This document shows, one piece after another, positions 1 through 10,195 of a stretch of 64,000 nt of DNA. Numbering within the stretch: position 1 is the first letter of the stretch; every line of letters starts with the position of its first letter. Position numbers and translations under genes: made by a program. Under the pieces are notes generated by a model. That model was not told the DNA's origin, did no database searches, and worked only from the letters and a program-made list of their open reading frames with translations. Origin of the DNA: an uncultured Roseobacter sp. (GTDB taxonomy: Bacteria; Pseudomonadota; Alphaproteobacteria; Rhodobacterales; Rhodobacteraceae); NCBI RefSeq assembly GCF_947496515.1, contig NZ_CANMDB010000005.1, positions 92,501 to 156,500 of the forward strand, written 5' to 3'.

Positions 1-378
1 TAGTGGGGGGGACCCGCAACCCCTTTTTTCGCTTTCCGTCACTTTTTTTATATATTTCCGATTAAGTCATAAAAAACAATGCACTAGGGACCAGATATCT
101 TCTTGCGATGTACGTCCACAGGGGTTTTCGGCGCTGCGCTCGCCACGGAATCGCAGGTGAAATCTCTATATATTGCGTTATCCCCAGAGCTATCCCCAAG
201 TGAGCGCGAGTCTTCCTCTGTCGCTGGTGCAAATCACCCCTCACAGAAGCAGTGAATCACCCGTGATTCATGCCAACGAGTCGCCAGCGCCCGGGAACAC
301 CGCTGCAAAACAGCTGATCAGACCAATCGCGGGCCCTGAGTCGCGTTCACGGACTGCCCGTTTTGCGTGCGTTCCCCG
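1..378. other. Gene-free AT-rich region with DnaA-box-like and GANTC motifs
   Basis: No gene is supported here. Bases 43-57 are an unbroken A/T run. Two near-consensus DnaA boxes lie 12 bp apart on the same strand: TTATCCCCA at 178-186 and CTATCCCCA at 190-198. A perfect 18-bp palindrome at 253-270 (TGAATCAC, CC, GTGATTCA) holds two GANTC sites, the CcrM methylation target in alphaproteobacteria, and a third lies at 148-152. This mix could be a replication origin fragment or a DnaA/CcrM-responsive regulatory region. The window edge cuts off the left context, so neither can be confirmed. Confidence 0.3.
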
Positions 379-1041
379 TCAGACCGCTGCTTTCTTGCGC
401 GCCCCGACAAACCGAAGCCCCAGCAAGCCCAGGATCACGGCGAGATAGGCCGCAGGTTCCACAGCCCATGTCTTGGTGAGCATGACATAATGCACGCCCG
501 CCAGTACCGCCGCCACATACGTAAGTTGGTGGAGCCGCCGCCATGCGAGCGGCCCCAGCCGTCGCACCGACCAGTTGTTTGAGGTCAGCGCCAGCGGCAG
601 AAGCAACACGAACGATGCCATGCCTATGGTGATGTAGGGCCGCTTGAGAATATCGCTCCAGATCTGGCTGAGGATGCCCACGTCCAGCACCAGCCACACC
701 AGTAGGTGCAGCGTGACGTATATAAAGGCGAGCAGCCCGAACATGCGGCGAAACTTGATCAGGTTGACCCCGGCAAACCGGCGCAGCGGCGTGATGCATA
801 GGCCAAAGATCAGAAGCTGCAGCGCGATCTCCCCCAACTCATGCTCCAGCGCCTTGATCGGCTCGCGCCCCAGCCCTCCGGTTTGCGCCAGATACAGCAG
901 CCAGGGTACCGGCAACAGATACAGTATATAGAGAGGCCAGGTCGGCACCTTCCGGACAAAGCCGTTGACACGGTCGGCCCAGGCGGGTTTCGCTTCGGCA
1001 GCTGTGCGCGTCTGCCGCCCGATTTGCCGGAAACTGCTCAT
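379..1041 (-). CDS. msrQ: MsrQ, haem-binding membrane subunit of the MsrPQ methionine sulfoxide reductase
   Basis: A 220-residue polytopic membrane protein of the YedZ/MsrQ family. MsrQ passes electrons from the quinone pool through haem b to periplasmic MsrP, which repairs oxidised methionines in envelope proteins. Visible features are about six hydrophobic helices starting near residue 35 and candidate haem-ligand histidines in the TLHLLVW and HQLTYV..GVHYVML segments, where the family has them. Its partner msrP lies 390 bp away on the same strand, separated by a DUF2306 gene on the opposite strand, so this is not the usual msrP-msrQ operon. The start ATG shares its CAT/ATG palindrome with the divergent gene. 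Confidence 0.93.
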   Translation of the reverse strand: MSSFRQIGRQTRTAAEAKPAWADRVNGFVRKVPTWPLYILYLLPVPWLLYLAQTGGLGREPIKALEHELGEIALQLLIFGLCITPLRRFAGVNLIKFRRMFGLLAFIYVTLHLLVWLVLDVGILSQIWSDILKRPYITIGMASFVLLLPLALTSNNWSVRRLGPLAWRRLHQLTYVAAVLAGVHYVMLTKTWAVEPAAYLAVILGLLGLRFVGARKKAAV

Positions 1042-1438
1042 GTCACTCGCCCCCCTCTTTCAGTCGGGCATCGTCATCATCGCACACGCCTTGGGCGCCT
1101 TCGTGGCGCTGGCGCTCGGGGTCCTCCAACTGTTGCTGCCCAAGGGCAGCCCGACGCACCGGGTCTGCGGCTATATCTGGGTCAGCCTGATGGCACTGGT
1201 CGCACTGTCCAGCTTCTGGATCAACGACATCCGCCATCTCGGTCCCTTCAGTGCCATCCATCTGCTATCGGTCTATACGCTGGCCGGTGTGGTCTCGGGT
1301 GTCCTTGCCGCCCGGCGCGGTGACATTATCGCACACCGCAAAACAATGCGTGAAATCTTCTGGATTGCTCTCATCGGTGCCGGAGCCTTCACCCTGCTGC
1401 CCGGACGTGTGATGCACCAGGTGATCTTCGGTCAGTAA
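1040..1438 (+). CDS. DUF2306-family small membrane protein
   Basis: A 132-residue protein with about four transmembrane segments and the [26 protein letters not shown] and [14 protein letters not shown] segments typical of DUF2306. Its function is unknown. I chose the ATG at 1040 rather than 965, because the extra 25 residues upstream lie wholly inside antisense msrQ sequence and the membrane domain begins just after 1040. It sits between msrQ and msrP on the other strand, overlaps the msrP stop by 7 bp and shares CATG (1039-1042) with the msrQ start. A role with MsrPQ is only suggested by position. Confidence 0.75.
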   Translation: MSLAPLFQSGIVIIAHALGAFVALALGVLQLLLPKGSPTHRVCGYIWVSLMALVALSSFWINDIRHLGPFSAIHLLSVYTLAGVVSGVLAARRGDIIAHRKTMREIFWIALIGAGAFTLLPGRVMHQVIFGQ

Positions 1439-2331
1439 AAGCGTGTGAGATCCATCCCTTCATAGAGGCTGGCAACCTCTTCTTCATATCCGTTGAACAT
1501 CAGCGTCGGCTGGCGTGGTGAGAACAGCCCGCCGCCGATCTTGCGCTCCGTGGCCTGGGACCACCGAGGATGGTCTACCTCCGGGTTCACGTTGGCAAAA
1601 AACCCGTATTCGCTGGCCTGCAGCTGTTTCCAAGTGTTGACGGGCTGCTCGTCGGTCAGGGTGATCTTCACGATCGACTTGATCGACTTGAAGCCGTATT
1701 TCCACGGCACCACCAACCGCAAAGGCGCGCCGTTCTGGTTGGGAATGGGTCGGTCGTAAATGCCCGTCGCCATGATCGTCAGTGGATGCAGAGCCTCGTC
1801 CAGCCGCAAGCCCTCCACGTAAGGCCAGTCGATAAAGCTGGAGTTCTGGCCGCGCATCTCCTCGGGACGGTAGAGCGTCTCGAACCGGACATACCGTGCC
1901 TGGTTCTGCACACCTGCCATGGCCAGCAGGTCGGCCAGCTCGAACCCGTTCCAGGGGATCACCATCGACCAGGCCTCGACACAGCGGAAGCGGTAGATCC
2001 GCTCCTCCACCGTCATCTCCGCCATAATGTCCTTGAAGTCATAGTCGCCGGGCCGGTCCACGAGCCCGTCGATGGTCACGCTCCAGGGCTCCGTGGTCAG
2101 CGCGGAGGCATAGGTGGCAGGATCCTCCTTGCCGGTGCCAAACTCGTAGAAGTTGTTGTACTGTGTGATGTCTTCCCAGCTATTGGGCTCCAGCGCTTCC
2201 TCCGCCCGCGCGGATGTACCGGTCAGCGCGACCCCTGCCGCAGCGCCCATCATCACCTGACGCCTGTTGAAAAAGGCCGCCTCAGGCGTTGCATCGTTGC
2301 GGGTCAGATCGTTTGTCCAGCGATGGGCCAT
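1432..2331 (-). CDS. msrP: MsrP, periplasmic molybdopterin methionine sulfoxide reductase
   Basis: A 299-residue YedY/MsrP catalytic subunit that reduces methionine sulfoxide in periplasmic proteins. Residues 21-44 form a Tat signal ([12 protein letters not shown]...ARA), which fits export of a cofactor-loaded enzyme. The molybdenum-ligating cysteine is visible as Cys117 in [11 protein letters not shown]. The oxidoreductase molybdopterin-binding fold follows, with [19 protein letters not shown] near residue 200. The start at 2331 has a GAGGAG ribosome site 7 bp upstream. The 3' end overlaps the convergent DUF2306 gene by 7 bp. Electrons should come from MsrQ (379-1041). Confidence 0.95.
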   Translation of the reverse strand: MAHRWTNDLTRNDATPEAAFFNRRQVMMGAAAGVALTGTSARAEEALEPNSWEDITQYNNFYEFGTGKEDPATYASALTTEPWSVTIDGLVDRPGDYDFKDIMAEMTVEERIYRFRCVEAWSMVIPWNGFELADLLAMAGVQNQARYVRFETLYRPEEMRGQNSSFIDWPYVEGLRLDEALHPLTIMATGIYDRPIPNQNGAPLRLVVPWKYGFKSIKSIVKITLTDEQPVNTWKQLQASEYGFFANVNPEVDHPRWSQATERKIGGGLFSPRQPTLMFNGYEEEVASLYEGMDLTRFY

Positions 2332-2613
2332 CGCGTGCTCCTCAGGTCAATGTCACTGCATGATGTAGGAAAGAGCTTTCCAAAGACCAAACCAATTTCC
2401 CTCACGTTGCAGCGACCTGGCTGAAACCTTTGCCATCCGCCCCGATTTCTCTGACATTATTGTGAGTGGAAAATTTGCACACGCGCCGCTTAGGGCAGCT
2501 TCCCCGCACGTCAAACGGATAAAACAGGATTCCGGCCTGATCCAAACAGGGCCCCGCCGCGTTCAATTTCCAATGTCACCAACGACATTCGCAGATAAAC
2601 AAGGAGAGACTTT

Positions 2614-3102
2614 ATGTTTCGTCGTACTTTTATCAGCCTGACCGCTGGCGCCGCCCTTCTGGGAACAACCGCCTTTGCCGGGGACAGCGCCAAGGACATC
2701 GTGGACACCGCGTCTGAAGCGGGCAGCTTCGCAACGCTCCTGACCGCTGCCGAAGCAGCCGGTCTGGTGGACACCCTCAAGAGCGATGGCCCCTTCACCG
2801 TCTTTGCCCCGACGGATGAGGCATTTGCCGCTCTGCCAGAAGGCACGGTGGAAAGCCTGCTGGAGCCCGAAAACAAGGAGCAGCTCGCCGCGATCCTGAC
2901 CTACCACGTCGTACCGGGCAAAGTGATGTCCACGGACCTCAGCGATGGCATGACAGCCACGACAGTGCAGGGCGGGGATCTGACCGTGGACCTCGGTGAC
3001 GGTGTCAAGATCAACGAGGCGTCGGTGACATCCGCCGATATCGAAGCATCCAACGGTGTGATCCACGTTATCGATCAGGTGATTCTCCCGCCGGAGAGCT
3101 GA
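2614..3102 (+). CDS. Secreted fasciclin (FAS1) domain protein
   Basis: A 162-residue protein with a Sec signal peptide (residues 1-22, ending TTAFA) followed by a single FAS1 domain. The two conserved FAS1 blocks are visible: [15 protein letters not shown] near residues 65-79 and LTYHVVPG near 94-101, with the terminal [16 protein letters not shown]1 domains mediate adhesion or protein binding at the cell surface. AAGGAGAG lies upstream of the ATG. About 280 bp of leader precedes it, with no other gene. It is a monocistronic unit ending just before a bidirectional-looking hairpin. Confidence 0.9.
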   Translation: MFRRTFISLTAGAALLGTTAFAGDSAKDIVDTASEAGSFATLLTAAEAAGLVDTLKSDGPFTVFAPTDEAFAALPEGTVESLLEPENKEQLAAILTYHVVPGKVMSTDLSDGMTATTVQGGDLTVDLGDGVKINEASVTSADIEASNGVIHVIDQVILPPES

Positions 3103-3111
3103 TAGCGATAG

Positions 3112-3145
3112 AAAAAAGGCCCGGTCATGGTGATGACCGGGCCTT
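3112..3145 (-). terminator. Intrinsic terminator of clpB
   Basis: A perfect 11-bp inverted repeat (GGCCCGGTCAT at 3118-3128, complement at 3133-3143) with a 4-nt loop. Read on the minus strand the stem is followed by TTTTTT (complement of the A tract 3112-3117), so it should stop transcription coming from clpB. On the plus strand only two T follow, so it may act weakly for the fasciclin gene too. Confidence 0.85.
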
Positions 3146-3205
3146 GCCCTGTCTGCGCGAACCTGCGCGCGGGCAGCCTACCTTTCCTGACCGTGACAGC
3201 TGCGA

Positions 3206-3227
3206 AAAGGGGTTTCGAAACCCCTTT
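3206..3227. repeat. TTCGAA-centred palindrome, copy 1
   Basis: A perfect 22-bp palindrome with arm AAAGGGGTTTC and its complement, placed between the convergent fasciclin and clpB genes. The same sequence occurs at 53,794-53,815, and relatives with different but still pairing arms occur at 8,776, 8,904, 21,026, 23,103 and 61,965. No T tract follows on either strand, so it is not a classical terminator. Confidence 0.85.
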
Positions 3228-3279
3228 CCCGCGCGGAGCATTATCGTCCCGTGAAACGACGGGGCAGTGCTCAGCAGGA

Positions 3280-5898
<2,619 letters not shown>

Positions 5899-5980
5899 GG
5901 GGATTCTCCTTTTTGACAAGCGTCCCGTTGAATGCTGCGCCCGGCTCGGCGGCACGTCAGCGGTTGAGACCTCGACCTGT

Positions 5981-6009
5981 ATGTGGGTGCCCGGCATGTG
6001 CCCTTCAAG
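5981..6009 (-). promoter_or_regulatory. Candidate heat-shock (sigma-32) promoter of clpB
   Basis: On the minus strand CTTGAAG (6003-6009) is followed after 15 bp by CCCACAT (5981-5987). This is close to the RpoH consensus of CTTGAAA, about 13-15 bp, CCCCATNT. It lies about 85 bp upstream of the clpB start, where a heat-shock promoter is expected. Confidence 0.5.
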
Positions 6010-6075
6010 AGCGCTGCACGCTAGACAGCCACCCGCCCGCCGCCTAAGACAACCTCGCAGGAAAAAGGGGCCATC

Positions 6076-6771
6076 ATGACCGATGACAGACTGATCGTGG
6101 CGCTGGATGTGCCGCATGCGGTGGCGGGCGCGGAGCTCGCCCAGCGGCTGGGCGATAGCGTCGGATTCTACAAGATCGGCCTCGGCATGCTCACGGGGGG
6201 CGGGCTGGCGCTGGCCAATGAGCTCAAGCAGGAGCACGGCAAACGCATCTTTCTGGACATGAAGCTCTTTGACATCAGCGCCACGATCGAAGCCGCCGTG
6301 CGGGGCCTCGCGCAGTTTGATCTCGATTTCCTGACCGTGCACGGCGATCCGCAGGTGGTTGCAGCCGCCAAGGAGGGGGCGGGCGACAGCGGGCTCAAGA
6401 TCCTCGCGGTCACGATCCTGACCTCGCTGGACCGTGCCGACCTCGATGCCTGCCAGATCCGGCCCGGCGATCTGCCCGACCTGGTCGGTGCGCGGGCATC
6501 GGCTGCCTTCGACGCCGGGGCCGATGGCGTCATCGCCTCCCCACAGGAGGCCGCGATGATCCGGGCCCTGTCGCAAGCCACGGACCGACTGATCGTGACA
6601 CCGGGCGTGCGCCCCGCTGGCAGCGATCTGGGCGATCAGAAACGGGTGACAACACCGGCAGCCGCCATCGCCAACGGGGCCAATCACGTGGTGATCGGGC
6701 GTCCGATCTGGCAAGCGCCTAATCCGCAGGCAGCCGCAGAAGCCATCCTGCAGGAGCTGAGCAGCGCCTGA
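6076..6771 (+). CDS. pyrF: Orotidine 5'-phosphate decarboxylase
   Basis: A 231-residue TIM-barrel enzyme that converts OMP to UMP in the last step of de novo pyrimidine synthesis. The catalytic D-x-K-x-x-D set is visible as Asp61, Lys63 and Asp66 in FLDMKLFDI. The phosphate-binding end is present as VTPGVRP near residue 176 and NHVVIGRPIW near 209. A purine-rich GGAAAAAGGGG precedes the ATG. It is divergent from clpB with a 177-bp gap, and a candidate small RNA follows about 130 bp downstream. Confidence 0.97.
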   Translation: MTDDRLIVALDVPHAVAGAELAQRLGDSVGFYKIGLGMLTGGGLALANELKQEHGKRIFLDMKLFDISATIEAAVRGLAQFDLDFLTVHGDPQVVAAAKEGAGDSGLKILAVTILTSLDRADLDACQIRPGDLPDLVGARASAAFDAGADGVIASPQEAAMIRALSQATDRLIVTPGVRPAGSDLGDQKRVTTPAAAIANGANHVVIGRPIWQAPNPQAAAEAILQELSSA

Positions 6772-6900
6772 AGGCTGATCTAACCCTCTTGTTTCACACT
6801 ATTTTCAGGACCTATCCACAGGGCCATATGGTTAACCCCGCCTGCCCGAGTGTGACATTGACACAACAATATGGCGTTCTCCGGGCACATAAGACCTTTG

Positions 6901-7015
6901 GCGCGTAGCTCAGTTCGCCTTTAGGTGGTAAGTTGACCTTAGGTGATACTCCCCGACGAACCGTGTCTTCCTGAGGTTCGTTACCTCCCCCCGCTCACGT
7001 CGGCGGGGGGTTTTT
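6901..7015 (+). ncRNA. Candidate small RNA ending in an intrinsic terminator
   Basis: About 115 nt between pyrF and the NUDIX gene are rich in structure. The stem ACGAACC/GGTTCGT (6956-6962 with 6975-6981) closes a 12-nt loop carrying CTTCCT, an anti-Shine-Dalgarno-like motif also found in loops of trans-acting small RNAs. A strong terminator follows. The first 15 nt resemble a tRNA 5' end (GCGCGTAGCTCAGTT), but no anticodon arm or acceptor partner can be drawn. It could also be only the 3' untranslated end of pyrF. The 5' end given is a guess. Confidence 0.35.
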
Positions 7016-7460
7016 CTTCTCCCTCAAGGTCCGTCAGACAGATCCGAAGCCTGTCCTTGAAATGCGCGATCACCTTTGGGTGGGCGTAAAAGAGCCGCGG
7101 TGTCATTGCGGCCCACCCCTGACCTTCGTCGCCAAAAACAATCTCGCGCAATACGCGCGCCTCGATCCGGGCGGCGAAAAACCAGAACCCCAGACCGTGC
7201 CAGACGAACCGTCGCCCCCAGATCACCACCGCAGGATCCAGTTCCAGCCCCAACTCCTCGCGGGTTTCGCGCAAGGCACAGGCCACCGGGCTCTCCGGCC
7301 CCTCGCGCCCGCCTCCGGGCAGGTCCCAGCACCCGGGATGCGCCAGCCCCGGGTGCTCATCCCGCAACAGCGTCACCAAATGATGCGGGGTCAGCAGGGC
7401 CAGCTTGGCCCCGTGGAAGGGCATGTTCATTTCCGGGCTTCTGGCGTAAGATCTGGTCAT
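6981..7460 (-). CDS. NUDIX hydrolase
   Basis: A 159-residue NUDIX-fold pyrophosphohydrolase. The catalytic Nudix box is complete: GGREGPE, seven residues, then RETREELGL. The substrate (a nucleotide or mRNA cap-like diphosphate) cannot be told from sequence. An upstream ATG at 7517 would run into dinB; the ATG at 7460 has GAGGGA in front and leaves 16 bp to the divergent dinB start, so I prefer it. The C-terminal residues PPADVSGGR are encoded by the terminator hairpin of the opposite strand. Confidence 0.88.
   Translation of the reverse strand: MTRSYARSPEMNMPFHGAKLALLTPHHLVTLLRDEHPGLAHPGCWDLPGGGREGPESPVACALRETREELGLELDPAVVIWGRRFVWHGLGFWFFAARIEARVLREIVFGDEGQGWAAMTPRLFYAHPKVIAHFKDRLRICLTDLEGEEKPPADVSGGR
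6987..7015 (+). terminator. Intrinsic terminator after pyrF / candidate small RNA
   Basis: The perfect 8-bp stem CCCCCCGC (6987-6994) pairs with GCGGGGGG (7003-7010) around an 8-nt loop and is followed by TTTTT. The same bases encode the last residues of the convergent NUDIX protein. Confidence 0.9.
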
Positions 7461-7476
7461 GCGTCCCTCATAGCAG

Positions 7477-8742
7477 ATGCCCGCACCAATGCCCGCCCTT
7501 TGCCGCGATTGCCTCACTCAATTCGACGCCGGATCCCGCTGCCCGGCCTGCGCCAGCCCCCGCGTCAAATCCCACGCGGAGCTTTTCGATCTGTCCATTG
7601 CGCATATGGATTGCGATGCCTTCTACGCCTCGGTTGAAAAGCGCGATAACCCCGGCCTCGACGGCAAACCCGTGATCATCGGCGGCGGGCGGCGCGGTGT
7701 CGTCTCCACCGCCTGCTACGTGGCGCGCATCCGCGGTGTGCGCTCTGCGATGCCGATGTTCAAGGCGCTCAAGATCTGCCCCGAGGCGGTAATCATCAAA
7801 CCGCGCATGGCCGCTTATGTGGAGGCCTCCCGCGCGATCCGCGCCATGATGGAAGAGATGACCCCCGACATCGAACCGCTGTCGCTGGATGAGGCGTTCA
7901 TGGATCTGTCGGGCACCGCCCGGCTGCACGGCGCGCCGCCCGCGGTGATGCTGGCCCGCCTGATCAAGCGCATGCGCGAGGAGCTTGGGCTGACCGGCTC
8001 CATCGGGCTCAGCCACAACAAGTTTCTGGCCAAGGTCGCCTCCGATATCGACAAACCGCATGGCTTCTCGGTCATCGGCAAGGCGGAAACTCACAGCTTC
8101 CTGCGCGACAAGCCGGTACGGCTCATTTGGGGCGTCGGCGCCGCCGGTCAGGCAGCGCTCGACAAGGCAGGGATCCGCACTTTCGCCGATCTCTTGCGGT
8201 GGGACCGGCGCGATCTGCACGCGCGCTTCGGCTCCATGGGCGATCGGCTCTGGCATCTGGCGCGCGGCGAGGACAGGCGCCGCGTCTCCGCGCACCGTCC
8301 GATGAAATCCATCTCGAACGAGACCACCTTTCATGACGATACCAGCGACCCCGACCTGCTCGACGGCCATCTCTGGCGCATGGCCGAGAAAGTCGCCGAC
8401 CGCGCGAAGGCCAAGGGGGTCGCGGGCCGCGTGGTGACGCTCAAGCTCAAGCGCGCCGATCACAGCCTGATCAGCCGCCGCGTCAGCCTGCGGGACGCCA
8501 CGCAGATGGCCGACACGATCTACCGCACCGCCCGCGGGCTCTTTGACCAGGTGCCGGGCAAGGGCCCTTACCGGCTGCTGGGCTGTGGCCTTTCGGATAT
8601 CCACAGCGCCGAGGATGCCGACCGCTCGGGCGATCTGCTCGACCCGCAGGCCGCCCGGCGCGGCCAGGCCGAACGCGCGACCGACAAGATCCGCGCGCGG
8701 TTCGGGCCCGATGCCATCTTCAAGGGGCGTGCACTGCGCTGA
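7477..8742 (+). CDS. dinB: DNA polymerase IV with N-terminal zinc ribbon
   Basis: A 421-residue Y-family translesion polymerase. The active-site carboxylates are visible in AHMDCDAFYASVE (near residue 43-55) and SLDEAFMDL (near 136-144). Ahead of the polymerase core is a short zinc-ribbon-like piece with Cys9, Cys12, Cys22 and Cys25, an extension seen in many alphaproteobacterial DinB proteins. No C-terminal beta-clamp motif stands out by eye. It is divergent from the NUDIX gene. The ATG at 7489 is an alternative start. Two related palindromes follow at 8,776 and 8,904. Confidence 0.95.
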   Translation: MPAPMPALCRDCLTQFDAGSRCPACASPRVKSHAELFDLSIAHMDCDAFYASVEKRDNPGLDGKPVIIGGGRRGVVSTACYVARIRGVRSAMPMFKALKICPEAVIIKPRMAAYVEASRAIRAMMEEMTPDIEPLSLDEAFMDLSGTARLHGAPPAVMLARLIKRMREELGLTGSIGLSHNKFLAKVASDIDKPHGFSVIGKAETHSFLRDKPVRLIWGVGAAGQAALDKAGIRTFADLLRWDRRDLHARFGSMGDRLWHLARGEDRRRVSAHRPMKSISNETTFHDDTSDPDLLDGHLWRMAEKVADRAKAKGVAGRVVTLKLKRADHSLISRRVSLRDATQMADTIYRTARGLFDQVPGKGPYRLLGCGLSDIHSAEDADRSGDLLDPQAARRGQAERATDKIRARFGPDAIFKGRALR

Positions 8743-8775
8743 GCCAGGGACCCTTTGCACCGCTACCGCTGGGCT

Positions 8776-8797
8776 AAGCGCTTTTCGAAAAGCGCTT
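8776..8797. repeat. TTCGAA-centred palindrome, copy 2
   Basis: A perfect 22-bp palindrome with arm AAGCGCTTTTC, 34 bp after the dinB stop. Copy 3, 107 bp downstream, has the same core. The arms differ from copies 1 and 6 but pairing is kept. Confidence 0.85.
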
Positions 8798-8903
8798 CTC
8801 GCCGGTACACCCGCTGCGACGGTGAGCACCGGCGATCCGATGCCGAATAAGAGATCGAGGAGCACGATGGGACATCACGCGACCTGAGCCCACCCAACCC
8901 GCC

Positions 8904-8927
8904 AAAGCGCTTTTCGAAAAGCGCTTT
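8904..8927. repeat. TTCGAA-centred palindrome, copy 3, overlapping a stop codon
   Basis: A perfect 24-bp palindrome with arm AAAGCGCTTTTC. Its last two bases are part of the TAA stop (8926-8928) of the N-formylglutamate amidohydrolase gene on the minus strand. The 106 bp between copies 2 and 3 hold no gene. Confidence 0.85.
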
Positions 8928-9786
8928 ACTCCGCCGCCAAGGGCATCCGCGCCTGGCCAATCTGACAGATCTCCGCGATCACGCCTGTCAGGGCCCGGCG
9001 GACTTCTTCAAACTGATCTGACGGGCGGATCCGCACCTCGTCCATGTAAAGCGCGCGATCAATCTCCACCTGCACCGCGTGCTGACCGCGGGCGGGTCGC
9101 CCGTAGGCCTGCGTCACATAGGCGCCCGCAAAAGGCGCATTCCGCGCCACCGCAAAGCCCGCCGACAGAAATGCCGCCTCCACCCGGTCCACGATCTGCG
9201 CGGACGCTGCCGCACCGAACCGGTCCCCCAACACCACATCAGGGCGTGCCCCGCCCGTGCGCGTCACGTTCTGCACCGCCTCATGGGGCATGGAATGGCA
9301 GTCGATCAACACCGCCTGCCCGGTCTGACGCATCGCCTCATCCAGCAGCGCCTGCAGCCGCGCGTGATAGGGGTACCAGTAGGTATCAAGCCTGCGCTGC
9401 GCCTCCAGCCGGCTGATCTTGCCATTGTAGATCGCCCGCCCGTTGGCCACCACCCGCGGGATCACCCCAAGCCCCGAGGCCACGCGCGGATTGTGCCCGG
9501 GTCGTTTGACCCCTTCGATCAGCGCCGGATCCAGCTCATCGGGGCTGCGGTTGAGATCAACAAAAGCCCGAGGCGCGCCCGCCTTGAGAAACGCGGCACC
9601 ATAGTCAGGCGCCGCCCCGAAAAGTGTATCGACAAAGGCATCCTCCGACGACCGGATCGTGTGCTCATCCAGAACGCTCGCCTGCAACAGCGCCCAAGGA
9701 TACTCCCGCGCACTGTGCGGCGAGGCAAAGACCACACAGGACCGACCCTGCTCCGGGGCTACGACTTCGAACGGTGACTTTGTCAT
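8926..9786 (-). CDS. N-formylglutamate amidohydrolase family protein
   Basis: A 286-residue member of the N-formylglutamate amidohydrolase (HutG-type) family, zinc-dependent deformylases that release formate and glutamate at the end of one histidine degradation route. Family blocks are visible: ASPHSAREYP near residue 22, FVDLNRSPDELDP near 75, a YWYPYHARL segment near 136, and LIDCHSMP near 158, where Asp/His are expected metal or catalytic ligands. No other hut gene is nearby, so the true substrate may differ. The start at 9786 is unopposed. The last codons abut palindrome copy 3. Confidence 0.88.
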   Translation of the reverse strand: MTKSPFEVVAPEQGRSCVVFASPHSAREYPWALLQASVLDEHTIRSSEDAFVDTLFGAAPDYGAAFLKAGAPRAFVDLNRSPDELDPALIEGVKRPGHNPRVASGLGVIPRVVANGRAIYNGKISRLEAQRRLDTYWYPYHARLQALLDEAMRQTGQAVLIDCHSMPHEAVQNVTRTGGARPDVVLGDRFGAAASAQIVDRVEAAFLSAGFAVARNAPFAGAYVTQAYGRPARGQHAVQVEIDRALYMDEVRIRPSDQFEEVRRALTGVIAEICQIGQARMPLAAE

Positions 9787-10025
9787 ACCTCTTCCTTCCG
9801 GCCCCCGCCGCCTCTACGCTGTGCGCACCGGCTCCGGAGCATCGTGCAAGACCGCAGCGCCCCAAAGCCGCCCGCAGGCACCATGCTTTGAGCAGAGCAT
9901 AGCGCAGAAAAGCCCCGGGCCAAAAGCCCTTGATCTTGGATGCGACTCCATTTATGGACCCCAACACCGGCGCGGCAACTCGCGCCCCATTTTATTTTGG
10001 GGCCGGGGTTTTGGGCTGGTAGCAA

Positions 10026-10100
10026 GGGTGATTAGCTCAGCGGTAGAGCACTTCGTTGACATCGAAGGGGTCACTGGTTCGATCCCAGTATCGCCCACCA
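10026..10100 (+). tRNA. tRNA-Val (anticodon GAC)
   Basis: A 75-nt cloverleaf with acceptor stem GGGTGAT/ATCGCCC (one G-U pair), D arm AGCTCAGC-GGTAGAGC, anticodon stem CTTCG/CGAAG with loop TTGACAT (anticodon GAC at 10058-10060), T arm with GGTTCGATCC, and an encoded CCA end at 10098-10100. The 239 bp before it are gene-free. A weak promoter match, TTGATC at 9930 and TATGGA at 9953 with a 17-bp spacer, lies about 70 bp upstream. Confidence 0.97.
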
Positions 10101-10154
10101 TGATATTCGCCCGTCCGGCCCGCCTCCCCGGGGCACCGGATGACCCGTAACCCC

Positions 10155-10172
10155 CGGCGCTGGCCAGCGCCG
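10155..10172. repeat. 18-bp palindrome in the rpmJ leader
   Basis: A perfect palindrome (arm CGGCGCTGG) lies between the tRNA-Val gene and rpmJ, 23 bp upstream of the rpmJ ATG. It may end the tRNA transcript or shape the rpmJ 5' untranslated region. It has no T tract. Confidence 0.6.
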
Positions 10173-10195
10173 ACGAGAAGACAAAGGAGAGGACC

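Noticed and set aside
6901-6975. Possible tRNA at the start of the pyrF downstream region
   Set aside because: Only the first 15 nt look like a tRNA; no anticodon arm, T arm or acceptor complement can be formed.
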